From JBFELO01 sp041552055 (GTDB lineage Bacteria; Acidobacteriota; Thermoanaerobaculia; Thermoanaerobaculales; Sulfomarinibacteraceae), in NCBI GenBank assembly GCA_041552055.1, contig JBFELO010000028.1, forward strand, positions 1-38,861: 38,861 nucleotides of DNA, read 5' to 3'. A program made the position numbers and the translations under genes. Positions 16,621 through 22,838 of this stretch are shown one piece after another. The notes beneath the pieces were generated by a model. It did not search any database. It saw only the letters and a list, made by a program, of their open reading frames with translations, and was not told where the DNA came from. The stretch's first letter is position 1, and the number at the start of each line of letters is the position of its first letter.

Positions 16621-17276
16621 GCGAGCCGGTGACGGACGAGACCAGGGGAGAGCGCATCCGTACCAAGGTGGAGGAAAAGCTCCGCCCGATCACTCTCCCA
16701 AACTTCGTCACTCTGTTTCGGATGGCCATGGTGCCGTTCTTCGTGCTCGCTGTCAGCGACAAAGACTACCGGCTCGCGCTGTGGATCTTCGTAATCGCCG
16801 GTCTGACCGATGCATTGGACGGATGGTTGGCCCGCAGGCTCGAGGCGTGGTCGCTAGTCGGTGCCTACCTCGACCCGATCGCGGACAAGCTGCTGCTGAC
16901 CGTGGCATACGTGGCGCTCACGATCCCTCAGGGCCAGGAGGTCGTGATACCGCTGTGGCTCGCGATCCTCGCCCTGTACCGAGATTTCATGATCATGCTG
17001 GTGGCCGTGGTCCTCTACATGGTGGAGCAGATTCGACGATTCCCGCCGTCGGTTCTCGGCAAGATCACCACCTTCATGCACGTGTTGACGGTATGCCTGG
17101 TGCTTCTGGGCAACATCACGCCGTTGCCGCACCTTCTGCTCAGCGGGTGCTTCTACGTCTCGTTCGGATTCGTAATCGTTTCCGGATTCAACTACATCTA
17201 CCGGGTCAGTCGCAGCATCGAGGCGGCGCGACTCGAGAGGGAGGACGGCGAGTCGACTGCAAACACCTCGCCGTGA
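16617..17276 (+). CDS. pgsA: CDP-alcohol phosphatidyltransferase (phosphatidylglycerophosphate synthase-like)
   Basis: 219-aa integral membrane enzyme. The CDP-alcohol signature D-G-x2-A-R-x8-G-x3-D-x3-D is intact: DALDGWLARRLEAWSLVGAY followed by LDPIADK. The N-terminal PITLPNFVTLFRMAMVPFFV and about five hydrophobic segments fit PgsA, which makes phosphatidylglycerophosphate from CDP-diacylglycerol and glycerol-3-phosphate. A cardiolipin synthase-type (CDP-alcohol) role cannot be excluded. The start is GTG at 16617, inside the end of coaX, preceded by GGAGG; open frame further upstream is shadow of coaX. Confidence 0.88.
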   Translation: MSEPVTDETRGERIRTKVEEKLRPITLPNFVTLFRMAMVPFFVLAVSDKDYRLALWIFVIAGLTDALDGWLARRLEAWSLVGAYLDPIADKLLLTVAYVALTIPQGQEVVIPLWLAILALYRDFMIMLVAVVLYMVEQIRRFPPSVLGKITTFMHVLTVCLVLLGNITPLPHLLLSGCFYVSFGFVIVSGFNYIYRVSRSIEAARLEREDGESTANTSP

Positions 17277-17397
17277 CTCCGGACGGAAGATCCGGCGCTA
17301 TTCCGATGTTCTCCTGTGCGCCGATCCTGACCGGCCTCGGTCGCCCGAGGAAGGTCGCGACTCGAGTCTTGCCGGACTCCCCGAAGTTGGTGATGAC

Positions 17398-17937
17398 ATG
17401 AGCCTCGCATATCATAGGGCCGTGATTCGGCGGCTCGGTTTTCGAGTGTGGGTGGCAGTCGCAGTGCTGCTCGCAGGGGTGCTCCACGTGGGTGCCGAGC
17501 CCACGGCTTTGCCGGACGTCACGTTGCAGACGATCGACGGGAAGGGTTCGGTCACCCTGGACGAGTTTCGCGGGCGGACCGTGTTGCTGACCTTCTGGGC
17601 AAGCTGGTGCGGCCCGTGCCGGATCGAGCTTCCGGAGCTGCAAGCGTTGTACTCCGAGCTGGCCGGTGAGGGGTTCGTGCTGCTGACCGTCAACGTGGAC
17701 ACCTTCCCCGAGGTGGGGGTGCGGTTTCTCGATCACATCGGGGTCACGCTCCCCGTGTATCGGATGCACCCAGGAGACCTGTTGGCTCTCGACATCAACG
17801 CACTACCGACCAACATCGTGCTCGATCACGACGGGTTGGCGGTGCAGGTGTATCGGGGCTACTCGCCAGCGGTTCCCGAGTACATCAGGCGCCTGATCAA
17901 GGAGACCGCAGATTCCGACCGCGAGCCGTCCGACTGA
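17398..17937 (+). CDS. TlpA/ResA-like exported thioredoxin-fold protein
   Basis: 179-aa protein with one N-terminal membrane or signal segment (GFRVWVAVAVLLAGVLHVGA) and a thioredoxin domain whose active site is TFWASWCGPCRIELPELQAL (Cys71 and Cys74). The cis-Pro is in INALPTNIVLDHDG. Members reduce disulfides outside the cytoplasmic membrane, often for cytochrome c maturation; no cytochrome genes are near, so the partner is unknown. The gene overlaps the next one by one base (TGATG), which suggests joint function or at least coupled translation. Confidence 0.88.
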   Translation: MSLAYHRAVIRRLGFRVWVAVAVLLAGVLHVGAEPTALPDVTLQTIDGKGSVTLDEFRGRTVLLTFWASWCGPCRIELPELQALYSELAGEGFVLLTVNVDTFPEVGVRFLDHIGVTLPVYRMHPGDLLALDINALPTNIVLDHDGLAVQVYRGYSPAVPEYIRRLIKETADSDREPSD

Positions 17938-18800
17938 TGGACGGGAGTCGAGATCGCCGACCGGGACGCAGCCGACGTTCGTGGTTCAAGGCACTGGCCC
18001 TGTGTGTTCTCGCGGCCGTCAACCTCGGCTGGAGCGATGCCACGGTTCGATGGGTCGCGTGGTCGGCGGTGGAGTTCTTCCCGCCCGACTTCCAGAGCCA
18101 CGTACGAAAACACCATGCGCGGTACGACGTGGGCATTCGGCGTGGTCTGAGTGCTCCGCCGTCATGGCGGGCGGGGCCTCCGGGCAATCTGGAACAGGCC
18201 CTCGAGTCCCAGCTCATTCACTGCGCCCAGGCGCTGCGCCAGCCGGTCCCATTGGAGGAGTTGGTGGAGGAGATCGGAGTGCTGGCGGTTCGCGTCCTGG
18301 ATGCCAGCGACCCACTCGCGGTGCAACACTGGGATCCTCAGGAACCGCGATACGCCGCCGCGTACATGGAGTACGTGAATACGCTCCATGATCGCGTGCG
18401 TCTCGTGTACTACGGCCAGGACGAGGGGCTCATCTACGATCACGACCTCGAGATCGCCGTGACACACTCGATGTCACGCGGTGCGGAGTTGTACCCCCGC
18501 GTGGGGGAGGAGTTCTTCCGGACCGGAGAGCTGCGCGACTGGCGAACCCTGGACGACCGTTCCGTTGCGTTTGGAGTCGCGGCAATCTCGCTGTCGTGGG
18601 CGTTGACCGACCTGGCCAACTTCACGTCGTACGTCTGGCACTACGGGGGTGGCCAGATACCGACACCGCGTCCGACTCCGATCGGTCATGTGGGACGTAC
18701 GGTGACCTTGCCGCTCGAGGGTGGATTCCCGGAACGCAACCTTCCCGGTCGAGGCGAGCCCGCCATGCCGCCGTCGAGGATCCAGCTACCGCCGCCGTGA
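17937..18800 (+). CDS. Exported protein of unknown function, resembling a metal-site-lacking phospholipase C/S1-P1-like fold
   Basis: 287-aa protein with a basic N-terminus, one hydrophobic segment (WFKALALCVLAAVNLGWSDA, signal or anchor) and a C-terminal Pro-rich tail (PTPRPTPIGHVG onward). The pattern WSDATVRWVAWSAVEFFPPD resembles the start of zinc-dependent phospholipase C/S1-P1 nuclease-like proteins (W-G-x-x-x-H-R-x-I-x-x-x-A-x-x-x-L-P), and EIGVLAVRVLDASDPLAVQH resembles their 'G-x-x-x-H-Y-x-x-D-x-x-x-P-L-H' helix. However, the usual His/Asp metal ligands are largely replaced, so catalysis is doubtful. The fold assignment is inference from pattern only. It is coupled by a TGATG overlap to the thioredoxin-fold gene. 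Confidence 0.6.
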   Translation: MDGSRDRRPGRSRRSWFKALALCVLAAVNLGWSDATVRWVAWSAVEFFPPDFQSHVRKHHARYDVGIRRGLSAPPSWRAGPPGNLEQALESQLIHCAQALRQPVPLEELVEEIGVLAVRVLDASDPLAVQHWDPQEPRYAAAYMEYVNTLHDRVRLVYYGQDEGLIYDHDLEIAVTHSMSRGAELYPRVGEEFFRTGELRDWRTLDDRSVAFGVAAISLSWALTDLANFTSYVWHYGGGQIPTPRPTPIGHVGRTVTLPLEGGFPERNLPGRGEPAMPPSRIQLPPP

Positions 18801-18860
18801 GCCCCCGCCCAGCCGGGGGATGATGGGGTGAGGAAACCCCCAGACTGATCGTCTCGTGCC

Positions 18861-19190
18861 CATCGGCCATCTGACACCCGAGGCGCCCTCTCCTCGGCGC
18901 GCTCCCCGAGGGAGCCCGGTATGGCAGTTTCGAGGCCTCGACACCGCACGACAGTCCACTCGACCCGCGGCCTCGAAACTCCCGTACCCGGCACGCCCGC
19001 CCGACGCGCTGTCGTCAGCCTGCCACGCGCATCGACCGCCTAACACCCGACGCGCTCCCCGTGGGTGCCCCCTTGGACAATGTTGGGGCCCAACGCACCG
19101 CCACACCTCGGTGGCGTTGCTCCCAACATTGTCAAAGACGGCACCCCGCACGAACGAGCTCTTCGCGCGCTGTGAGTCCCGCACACCACG
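18861..19190. repeat. Two tandem ~169-bp units, each with a long imperfect hairpin of different stem sequence
   Basis: Unit 1 begins at 18861 (CATCGGCCATCTGACACCCG) and unit 2 at 19030 (CATCGACCGCCTAACACCCG); 17 of the first 21 bases match. Both then carry CGCGCTCCCCG(A/T)GGG(A/T)GCCC. In unit 1 the hairpin arms are 18918-18937 (GGTATGGCAGTTTCGAGGCC) and 18969-18988, 18 of 20 bases complementary, loop 31. In unit 2 the arms start at 19063 with GGGTGCC and close at 19140-19146 with GGCACCC; the core GACAATGTTGGG pairs with CCCAACATTGTC. Flanks are conserved while stem sequences differ but remain paired. Confidence 0.7.
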
Positions 19191-19234
19191 TGTTCCCTGC
19201 TCCTGGCTCTCTGATCCGGGCGGGTGGGGGTCCC

Positions 19235-19255
19235 GGATCCCGGATGCCGTATCCT
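19235..19255. repeat. Heptanucleotide tandem repeat locus 2, upstream of the Nudix gene
   Basis: GGATCCC GGATGCC, then GTATCCT, period 7, directly preceded by CCGGGCGGGTGGGGG. It lies 16 bp upstream of the Nudix start codon, so it overlaps the 5' untranslated or promoter region of that gene. Confidence 0.6.
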
Positions 19256-19271
19256 TCGAGAGAGGGATGGA

Positions 19272-19814
19272 ATGTTCTATACAGAGAAGAAGATCGAGTC
19301 AAGCAGGATCTACTCCGGACGAGTGGTGACGCTCGACGTTGACCGGGTGCGGCTGCCGGACGGTGGCGAAAGCGTTCGCGAGGTAGTTCGCCACGCCGGT
19401 GCAGTGGTGATCTTGCCCGTGTTCGACGACGGTCGAATCGCGTTCGTTCGCCAATTTCGCTACCCAGTCGAAGGCGAGCTGCTGGAACTTCCGGCCGGCA
19501 CGCTCGAACCGGGCGAAGAAACGCAAGCCTGTGCCGCACGCGAGCTGGTCGAGGAGACAGGCTGGCGGGCGGGGCGGCTGGATGAGCTCGGCTCCTTCTT
19601 CTCTACTCCGGGCTTCACGGACGAGGTGCTGCACAGCTTCATCGCTACCGGTCTGAACACGGCCGAGGGTGGGGTCGCCCCAGAAGAAGACGAGTTCATC
19701 GAGGTGGTTGTACTGCGTGCCAAGGAGGCGGTATCGATGGCGCGGAGCGGTGAGATCCGAGATGCGAAGACCCTGGCCACGCTGTTCCTGGCGATTCAAC
19801 AAGGGAGGATCTGA
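19272..19814 (+). CDS. Nudix hydrolase, ADP-ribose pyrophosphatase-like
   Basis: 180-aa Nudix protein. The Nudix box is complete: GTLEPGEETQACAARELVEE followed by TGW, matching G-x5-E-x7-R-E-U-x-E-E-x-G-U. The N-terminal strands (SSRIYSGRVVTLDVDRVRLP, then VVRHAGAVVILPV) and FVRQFRYPVEGELLELPAG fit the ADP-ribose pyrophosphatase (NudF) subfamily, which cleaves ADP-ribose to AMP and ribose-5-phosphate with Mg. The start at 19272 (MFYTEKKIES) has GAGAGGG about 5 bp upstream. An in-frame upstream ATG at 19224 would run through the heptamer repeat and is not preferred. Confidence 0.9.
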   Translation: MFYTEKKIESSRIYSGRVVTLDVDRVRLPDGGESVREVVRHAGAVVILPVFDDGRIAFVRQFRYPVEGELLELPAGTLEPGEETQACAARELVEETGWRAGRLDELGSFFSTPGFTDEVLHSFIATGLNTAEGGVAPEEDEFIEVVVLRAKEAVSMARSGEIRDAKTLATLFLAIQQGRI

Positions 19815-19823
19815 TCGTCGAGC

Positions 19824-19844
19824 GATGACGACGACGATGACGAG
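19824..19844. repeat. Hexanucleotide tandem repeat GAYGAC (3 units)
   Basis: GATGAC GACGAC GATGAC then GAG, immediately after the Nudix stop codon. It is followed by a CCCGGGCGGGCGG block and the heptamer array at 19866, the same order seen at 21081-21225. Confidence 0.55.
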
Positions 19845-19865
19845 GGATCTCCCGGGCGGGCGGCG

Positions 19866-19900
19866 GAATCTCGCATCTCGTATCTCGCATCTCGCATCTG
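19866..19900. repeat. Heptanucleotide tandem repeat locus 3 (GCATCTC x5)
   Basis: GAATCTC GCATCTC, then GTATCTC, GCATCTC, GCATCTG in perfect period-7 register. It is bracketed by CCCGGGCGGGCGG on the left and GCTGGGCGGGCGG on the right. It lies in the 100-bp convergent gap between the Nudix and acyltransferase genes. Confidence 0.75.
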
Positions 19901-19914
19901 GCTGGGCGGGCGGA

Positions 19915-20655
19915 TTAGTTATACGGCCAACCTCGCCACTTCGGCACTTCGCCGCCGCGCACGGATCCGTTCTCGGCCACCGGGCACAGGCGATCGCGGC
20001 GTGCGGTCAGGTCATCGATCACCGCCGGCTTGAAGGCGTCCATGCCGCGGTCGTGTCCGAGCGTGCGCTTGTAGTCCTCGATCTCGATCAACTCGACACG
20101 CGCGCGAATGGTCTTGAACGGGCGCGGCAACAACTCGCCGGGCGCCTGGATGTGGTGAAGGCCGCCGCTGTACACCATCAGCATGAAACCGCTGTCAAGA
20201 ACGTCGAGGATGTCTGCGACGCCGCCCCGAACCGTCATTTGCTTTCCAGCTGCGTCCAGACCGCTTCGCCGCATCATCCTTCCCTCGGGGAGAATCATGA
20301 CGATCGCATTGCGGTCGATGCGGTTCAGGACGTCGTCCCACGTCTCGTCACGCTGGCGAGTCACGACCACGACGTTTCGTGCGAGAAAACGGAAGAAGAG
20401 GCCGATGTTTCGACGCATGGTCTTCTCGGCCACCGGCAGCACGCCGTGGTAGGCGAACCGCCACAGCAGAGGGTACGGCGCAAAGCCCGCGAGCACCGGT
20501 TCGTACAGGCTGGTGTGGTTGAGCAAGACGAGCAGTCGGACGCGGGACCATCCGTCCTGGTGGAGAGGATCCACGCGTTCGCCCCGAAAGCGGAACATGA
20601 ACTGACTGACGATCTTCACCGCCGCCAACATCAAGAAGTCGAGGAACGATTTCAT
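19915..20655 (-). CDS. Lysophospholipid acyltransferase-like (PlsC-superfamily) protein
   Basis: 246-aa protein of the glycerolipid acyltransferase superfamily. Block I appears as LLNHTSLYEPVLAGF, an NH-x4-E variant of the usual NH-x4-D, and block III as MILPEGRMMRRSG. The N-terminus has a hydrophobic helix (MLAAVKIVSQFMFRF) for membrane association. Members transfer acyl chains to lysophosphatidic acid or other acceptors; the D-to-E change in the catalytic motif leaves specificity and even activity uncertain. The start at 20655 (MKSFLDFLML) is chosen on homology length; only a weak GGGGC lies upstream. The longer open frame upstream is Pro/Arg-rich and looks non-coding. Confidence 0.78.
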   Translation of the reverse strand: MKSFLDFLMLAAVKIVSQFMFRFRGERVDPLHQDGWSRVRLLVLLNHTSLYEPVLAGFAPYPLLWRFAYHGVLPVAEKTMRRNIGLFFRFLARNVVVVTRQRDETWDDVLNRIDRNAIVMILPEGRMMRRSGLDAAGKQMTVRGGVADILDVLDSGFMLMVYSGGLHHIQAPGELLPRPFKTIRARVELIEIEDYKRTLGHDRGMDAFKPAVIDDLTARRDRLCPVAENGSVRGGEVPKWRGWPYN

Positions 20656-20898
20656 TTTGCCCCAGCGCAACTGGATCCTGACATCAGAGCGAACGGCAGA
20701 AGGATAGCGCAAACCGAGTCGGGGAGCGGCGCGCGGGCGAGGCCGTGGGTGGGTTGGGAGGAGACGGCCATCGGCCGCCCGCTCGCCGAGTCGGGTCGCG
20801 AGGGCGGGCGGTTGGGCGGGAGCCGAGGACATGGGGCTGGCGTACGCACCCGAATCTGGAGTTGAGAGACCGGTGGTCAGAGTTACTGCGCCGCTGCG

Positions 20899-21028
20899 CG
20901 GCTTGTGACTCACCGTCACCAGCGAGCGGCCGCAAGCAGGCCGTCCCTCTCTCCGGCCTGGCTTTGCCAGCCCTGCGATCTCCATGGCAACGGCCACGTA
21001 TCGCTGCTGACGGTGAGTTCAGGCCGCG
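20899..21028. repeat. 130-bp inverted-repeat element (MITE-like or large hairpin)
   Basis: The left arm (20899-20927) and right arm (21001-21028) are imperfect inverted repeats of ~29 bases. The core ACTCACCGTCACCAGCGA (20910-20927) pairs with 21001-21018 with one mismatch in 18. The 73-bp interior holds a smaller hairpin, CTGGC-TTT-GCCAG. I see no target-site duplication and no open frame inside. Confidence 0.6.
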
Positions 21029-21080
21029 GTCGCTCGGATGCGAGATGCCAAATCGGGCCTCCGGAGCGGGGCTGAGGGTC

Positions 21081-21128
21081 GATGACGGTGACGAGGGCGA
21101 TGACGACGACGAAGATGAAGATGACGAG
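21081..21128. repeat. Hexanucleotide tandem repeat (8 units, GAYGAC/GAAGAT)
   Basis: Period-6 units: GATGAC GGTGAC, GAGGGC, GATGAC, GACGAC, GAAGAT, GAAGAT, GACGAG. Same class as 19824-19844 and also followed by a GGGCGGGCGG block and heptamers. Confidence 0.7.
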
Positions 21129-21180
21129 TGGGGTGGGGGGTTCGTCACTCCGTCATTCCCTCATACCCCGGGCGGGCGGG

Positions 21181-21208
21181 GTATCCGGCATCCAGTATCC
21201 AGCATCCG
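21181..21208. repeat. Heptanucleotide tandem repeat locus 4 (RYATCCR x4)
   Basis: GTATCCG GCATCCA, then GTATCCA, GCATCCG, followed by GGCGAGCGGGCGGGG and preceded by CCCGGGCGGGCGGG. It ends 17 bp before the stop codon of the sugar transferase gene. Confidence 0.75.
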
Positions 21209-21224
21209 GGCGAGCGGGCGGGGT

Positions 21225-22574
21225 TCATCTCCCAGGTCGGAACACCAGGGCCCCGACGGTGCGGAGAAGCACAATGCCGTACATCGCCGGGCCGTAGTGG
21301 CGAAGAAGGTAGAGATCGTATTCCAGCTTCGCGATGTGATCCTCGGTATCGGCGGCGTACGGCATGTTGACCTGGGCCCACCCCGTGAGTCCTGGACGCA
21401 CCGAGTACCGAAACGCGTAGAACGGGATGTCCCGCTCGAGTCGTTCGGCGACCTCGGGGCGCTCGGGCCGTGGACCGACGAGGCTCATGTTGCCGCGAAT
21501 CACGTTGAACAACTGCGGAAGCTCGTCGATGCGCCAACGTCGAAGCAGGCGGCCGACTGGTAACACCCGCCGGTCGTTGGCCTCTGCAAACTCGGGGCCG
21601 TTGCCGTCTGCGGCCTCTCGCATCGTCCGGAGCTTTGTCAGCACGAACGGTTCGCCGTACCGACCGAGTCTGGTCTGGCGGTACAAGACCGGCGTGCCGG
21701 AGGAGACGAGGGTCGCGGCGGCGGCGAGCAGCAGGATCGGCGATGTGAGGATCAGCAAGCCGGCCGCTGTCACCACGTCCAGAAATCGTTGCACGTGGTG
21801 GAATGGGGAGGTCGCGATAGTTGAAAAGTCGCCGGTCGCGATGAACCATCGAGAGTCGACCTGACGAACCGGAATCCGTCCGGTGAGGGCGGCGTATGCC
21901 CCAGCAGCGTCCAGTACCGTGGTCCCCCTGAAATTGAGCGCGGCCAGCCGGTCCGCGGTGGCGTCGTGCACGAGCGAGGCAACGACGACCAGATCGATTC
22001 CGTCGAGGCATTCGGGCGTCACCTCGTCGGGCGGCGAGCCGTCGGGAGACCGAATGTGGGCAACGACCTGGAAGGGAGCGGTGCGGCGTCCCTCGAGCTC
22101 GTTTTCAAGAGCATCGATGATTGGACCGTCGCCGATCACCGCGGCGCGCCGCGGTCGCGGCCGCTCGGCGACGGCAAGCCAGAGGAAGCGAACCGCCGTC
22201 TGGAGGGGTAGGGACTGCAGGAGGGTGAGCAGGAGCAGACCGCGGCCGAAGCGCCACGGCATCACCAGGTACACCCCGACGGCAAGGGCGACCGCCAGCG
22301 ACACAGCGAGCGCGGCCATACGAATCAACACGTAATCCTTGGCCCGCCAGCCCTGGGGGCGGTACAGGTCGAACGTGGTCGCGAGGCCCAACTGGATCAG
22401 AACGGCGTAGAGGATGAAACCCGGATGGTCGAGGATATTGGCGAGTTCGGCAGGGAAGAAATAGCTGCCGAACCTCAGCCAGGCCGCACTTGCACCGGCG
22501 GCGAGGAGGATGGTGGCATCCAGCAACGCCAGCGGCAGCCACGAAAGTCGGGCGTCGGCCGGGACGCGTTGCAT
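21225..22574 (-). CDS. Polyprenyl-phosphate sugar phosphotransferase (exopolysaccharide initiating, WbaP/WcaJ-like)
   Basis: 449-aa membrane enzyme that starts polysaccharide assembly by moving a sugar-1-phosphate from a nucleotide sugar to undecaprenyl phosphate. The N-terminal half has about four membrane helices (LPLALLDATILLAAGASAAW first) and a cytosolic Rossmann-like domain (RAAVIGDGPIIDALENELEG). The C-terminal catalytic domain has KLRTM, RRWRIDELPQLFNVIRGNMS, LVGPRPERPEV and RPGLTGWAQVN, all conserved in the family. The start is uncertain: MQRVPADARLS at 22574 fits the usual topology but lacks a clear ribosome-binding site; in-frame ATGs lie upstream, for example near 22727, in a stretch that contains the citrate synthase promoter. 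No other polysaccharide genes adjoin it. Confidence 0.9.
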   Translation of the reverse strand: MQRVPADARLSWLPLALLDATILLAAGASAAWLRFGSYFFPAELANILDHPGFILYAVLIQLGLATTFDLYRPQGWRAKDYVLIRMAALAVSLAVALAVGVYLVMPWRFGRGLLLLTLLQSLPLQTAVRFLWLAVAERPRPRRAAVIGDGPIIDALENELEGRRTAPFQVVAHIRSPDGSPPDEVTPECLDGIDLVVVASLVHDATADRLAALNFRGTTVLDAAGAYAALTGRIPVRQVDSRWFIATGDFSTIATSPFHHVQRFLDVVTAAGLLILTSPILLLAAAATLVSSGTPVLYRQTRLGRYGEPFVLTKLRTMREAADGNGPEFAEANDRRVLPVGRLLRRWRIDELPQLFNVIRGNMSLVGPRPERPEVAERLERDIPFYAFRYSVRPGLTGWAQVNMPYAADTEDHIAKLEYDLYLLRHYGPAMYGIVLLRTVGALVFRPGR

Positions 22575-22686
22575 CCATCGGAGGGTGCAACGGTTTTCAG
22601 ACGCTGTCAACAACGGTCCGATCCAGGCCGTTGCAGGCGTCGCACGTGTGTCGCGAAATGACCCGAAGAATCCGGTTTTCTGGACC

Positions 22687-22715
22687 TTGTCACTTTTCTT
22701 CACAAACTCTATACT
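22687..22715 (+). promoter_or_regulatory. Predicted sigma-70 promoter of the citrate synthase gene
   Basis: TTGTCA (22687-22692), 17-bp spacer, TATACT (22710-22715): one mismatch in each hexamer from consensus, in a locally AT-rich patch. It predicts a transcript start near 22722 and a ~117-nt leader. Confidence 0.75.
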
Positions 22716-22838
22716 CTTCGGCGCGGACATCGGATCCGCGCGGCCGAAATCGGAGTCATCCACCACGTGCCGCGTTGGAGCGACGGGGTAACTGCAGCCC
22801 CGACTTTCACCGCTCCGCGCACAGGAAGGAGAGGGCCC

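Larger units (their letters stand above)
18801..19271. other. Gene-free 471-bp stretch with repeats
   Basis: No convincing coding frame; the open frames here run through inverted repeats. It contains the two tandem hairpin units (18861-19190) and the heptamer locus at 19235-19255, just before the Nudix gene. Confidence 0.65.
20656..21224. other. Gene-free 569-bp stretch rich in repeats
   Basis: No frame here has protein-like composition; translations are Arg/Pro/Ser-rich. From left to right it holds a GC-rich segment, the inverted-repeat element (20899-21028), a hexamer array (21081-21128), a short octamer array (GTCACTCC GTCATTCC, then CTCATACC; 21144-21167), a GGGCGGGCGG block and a heptamer array (21181-21208). 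Confidence 0.65.

Noticed and set aside
18786..19184. Minus-strand frame of 132 codons across the hairpin units
   Set aside because: Its translation merely repeats the DNA duplication (two copies of an H-x-x-G-x-P/H-R-G-A-R-R pattern) and runs through long inverted repeats; composition is Arg/Gly/Cys-rich and not protein-like.
20656..20997. Longer N-terminus for the acyltransferase
   Set aside because: The extension is Arg/Pro-rich, passes through the inverted-repeat element and has no ribosome-binding site; the family begins near MKSFLDFLML.
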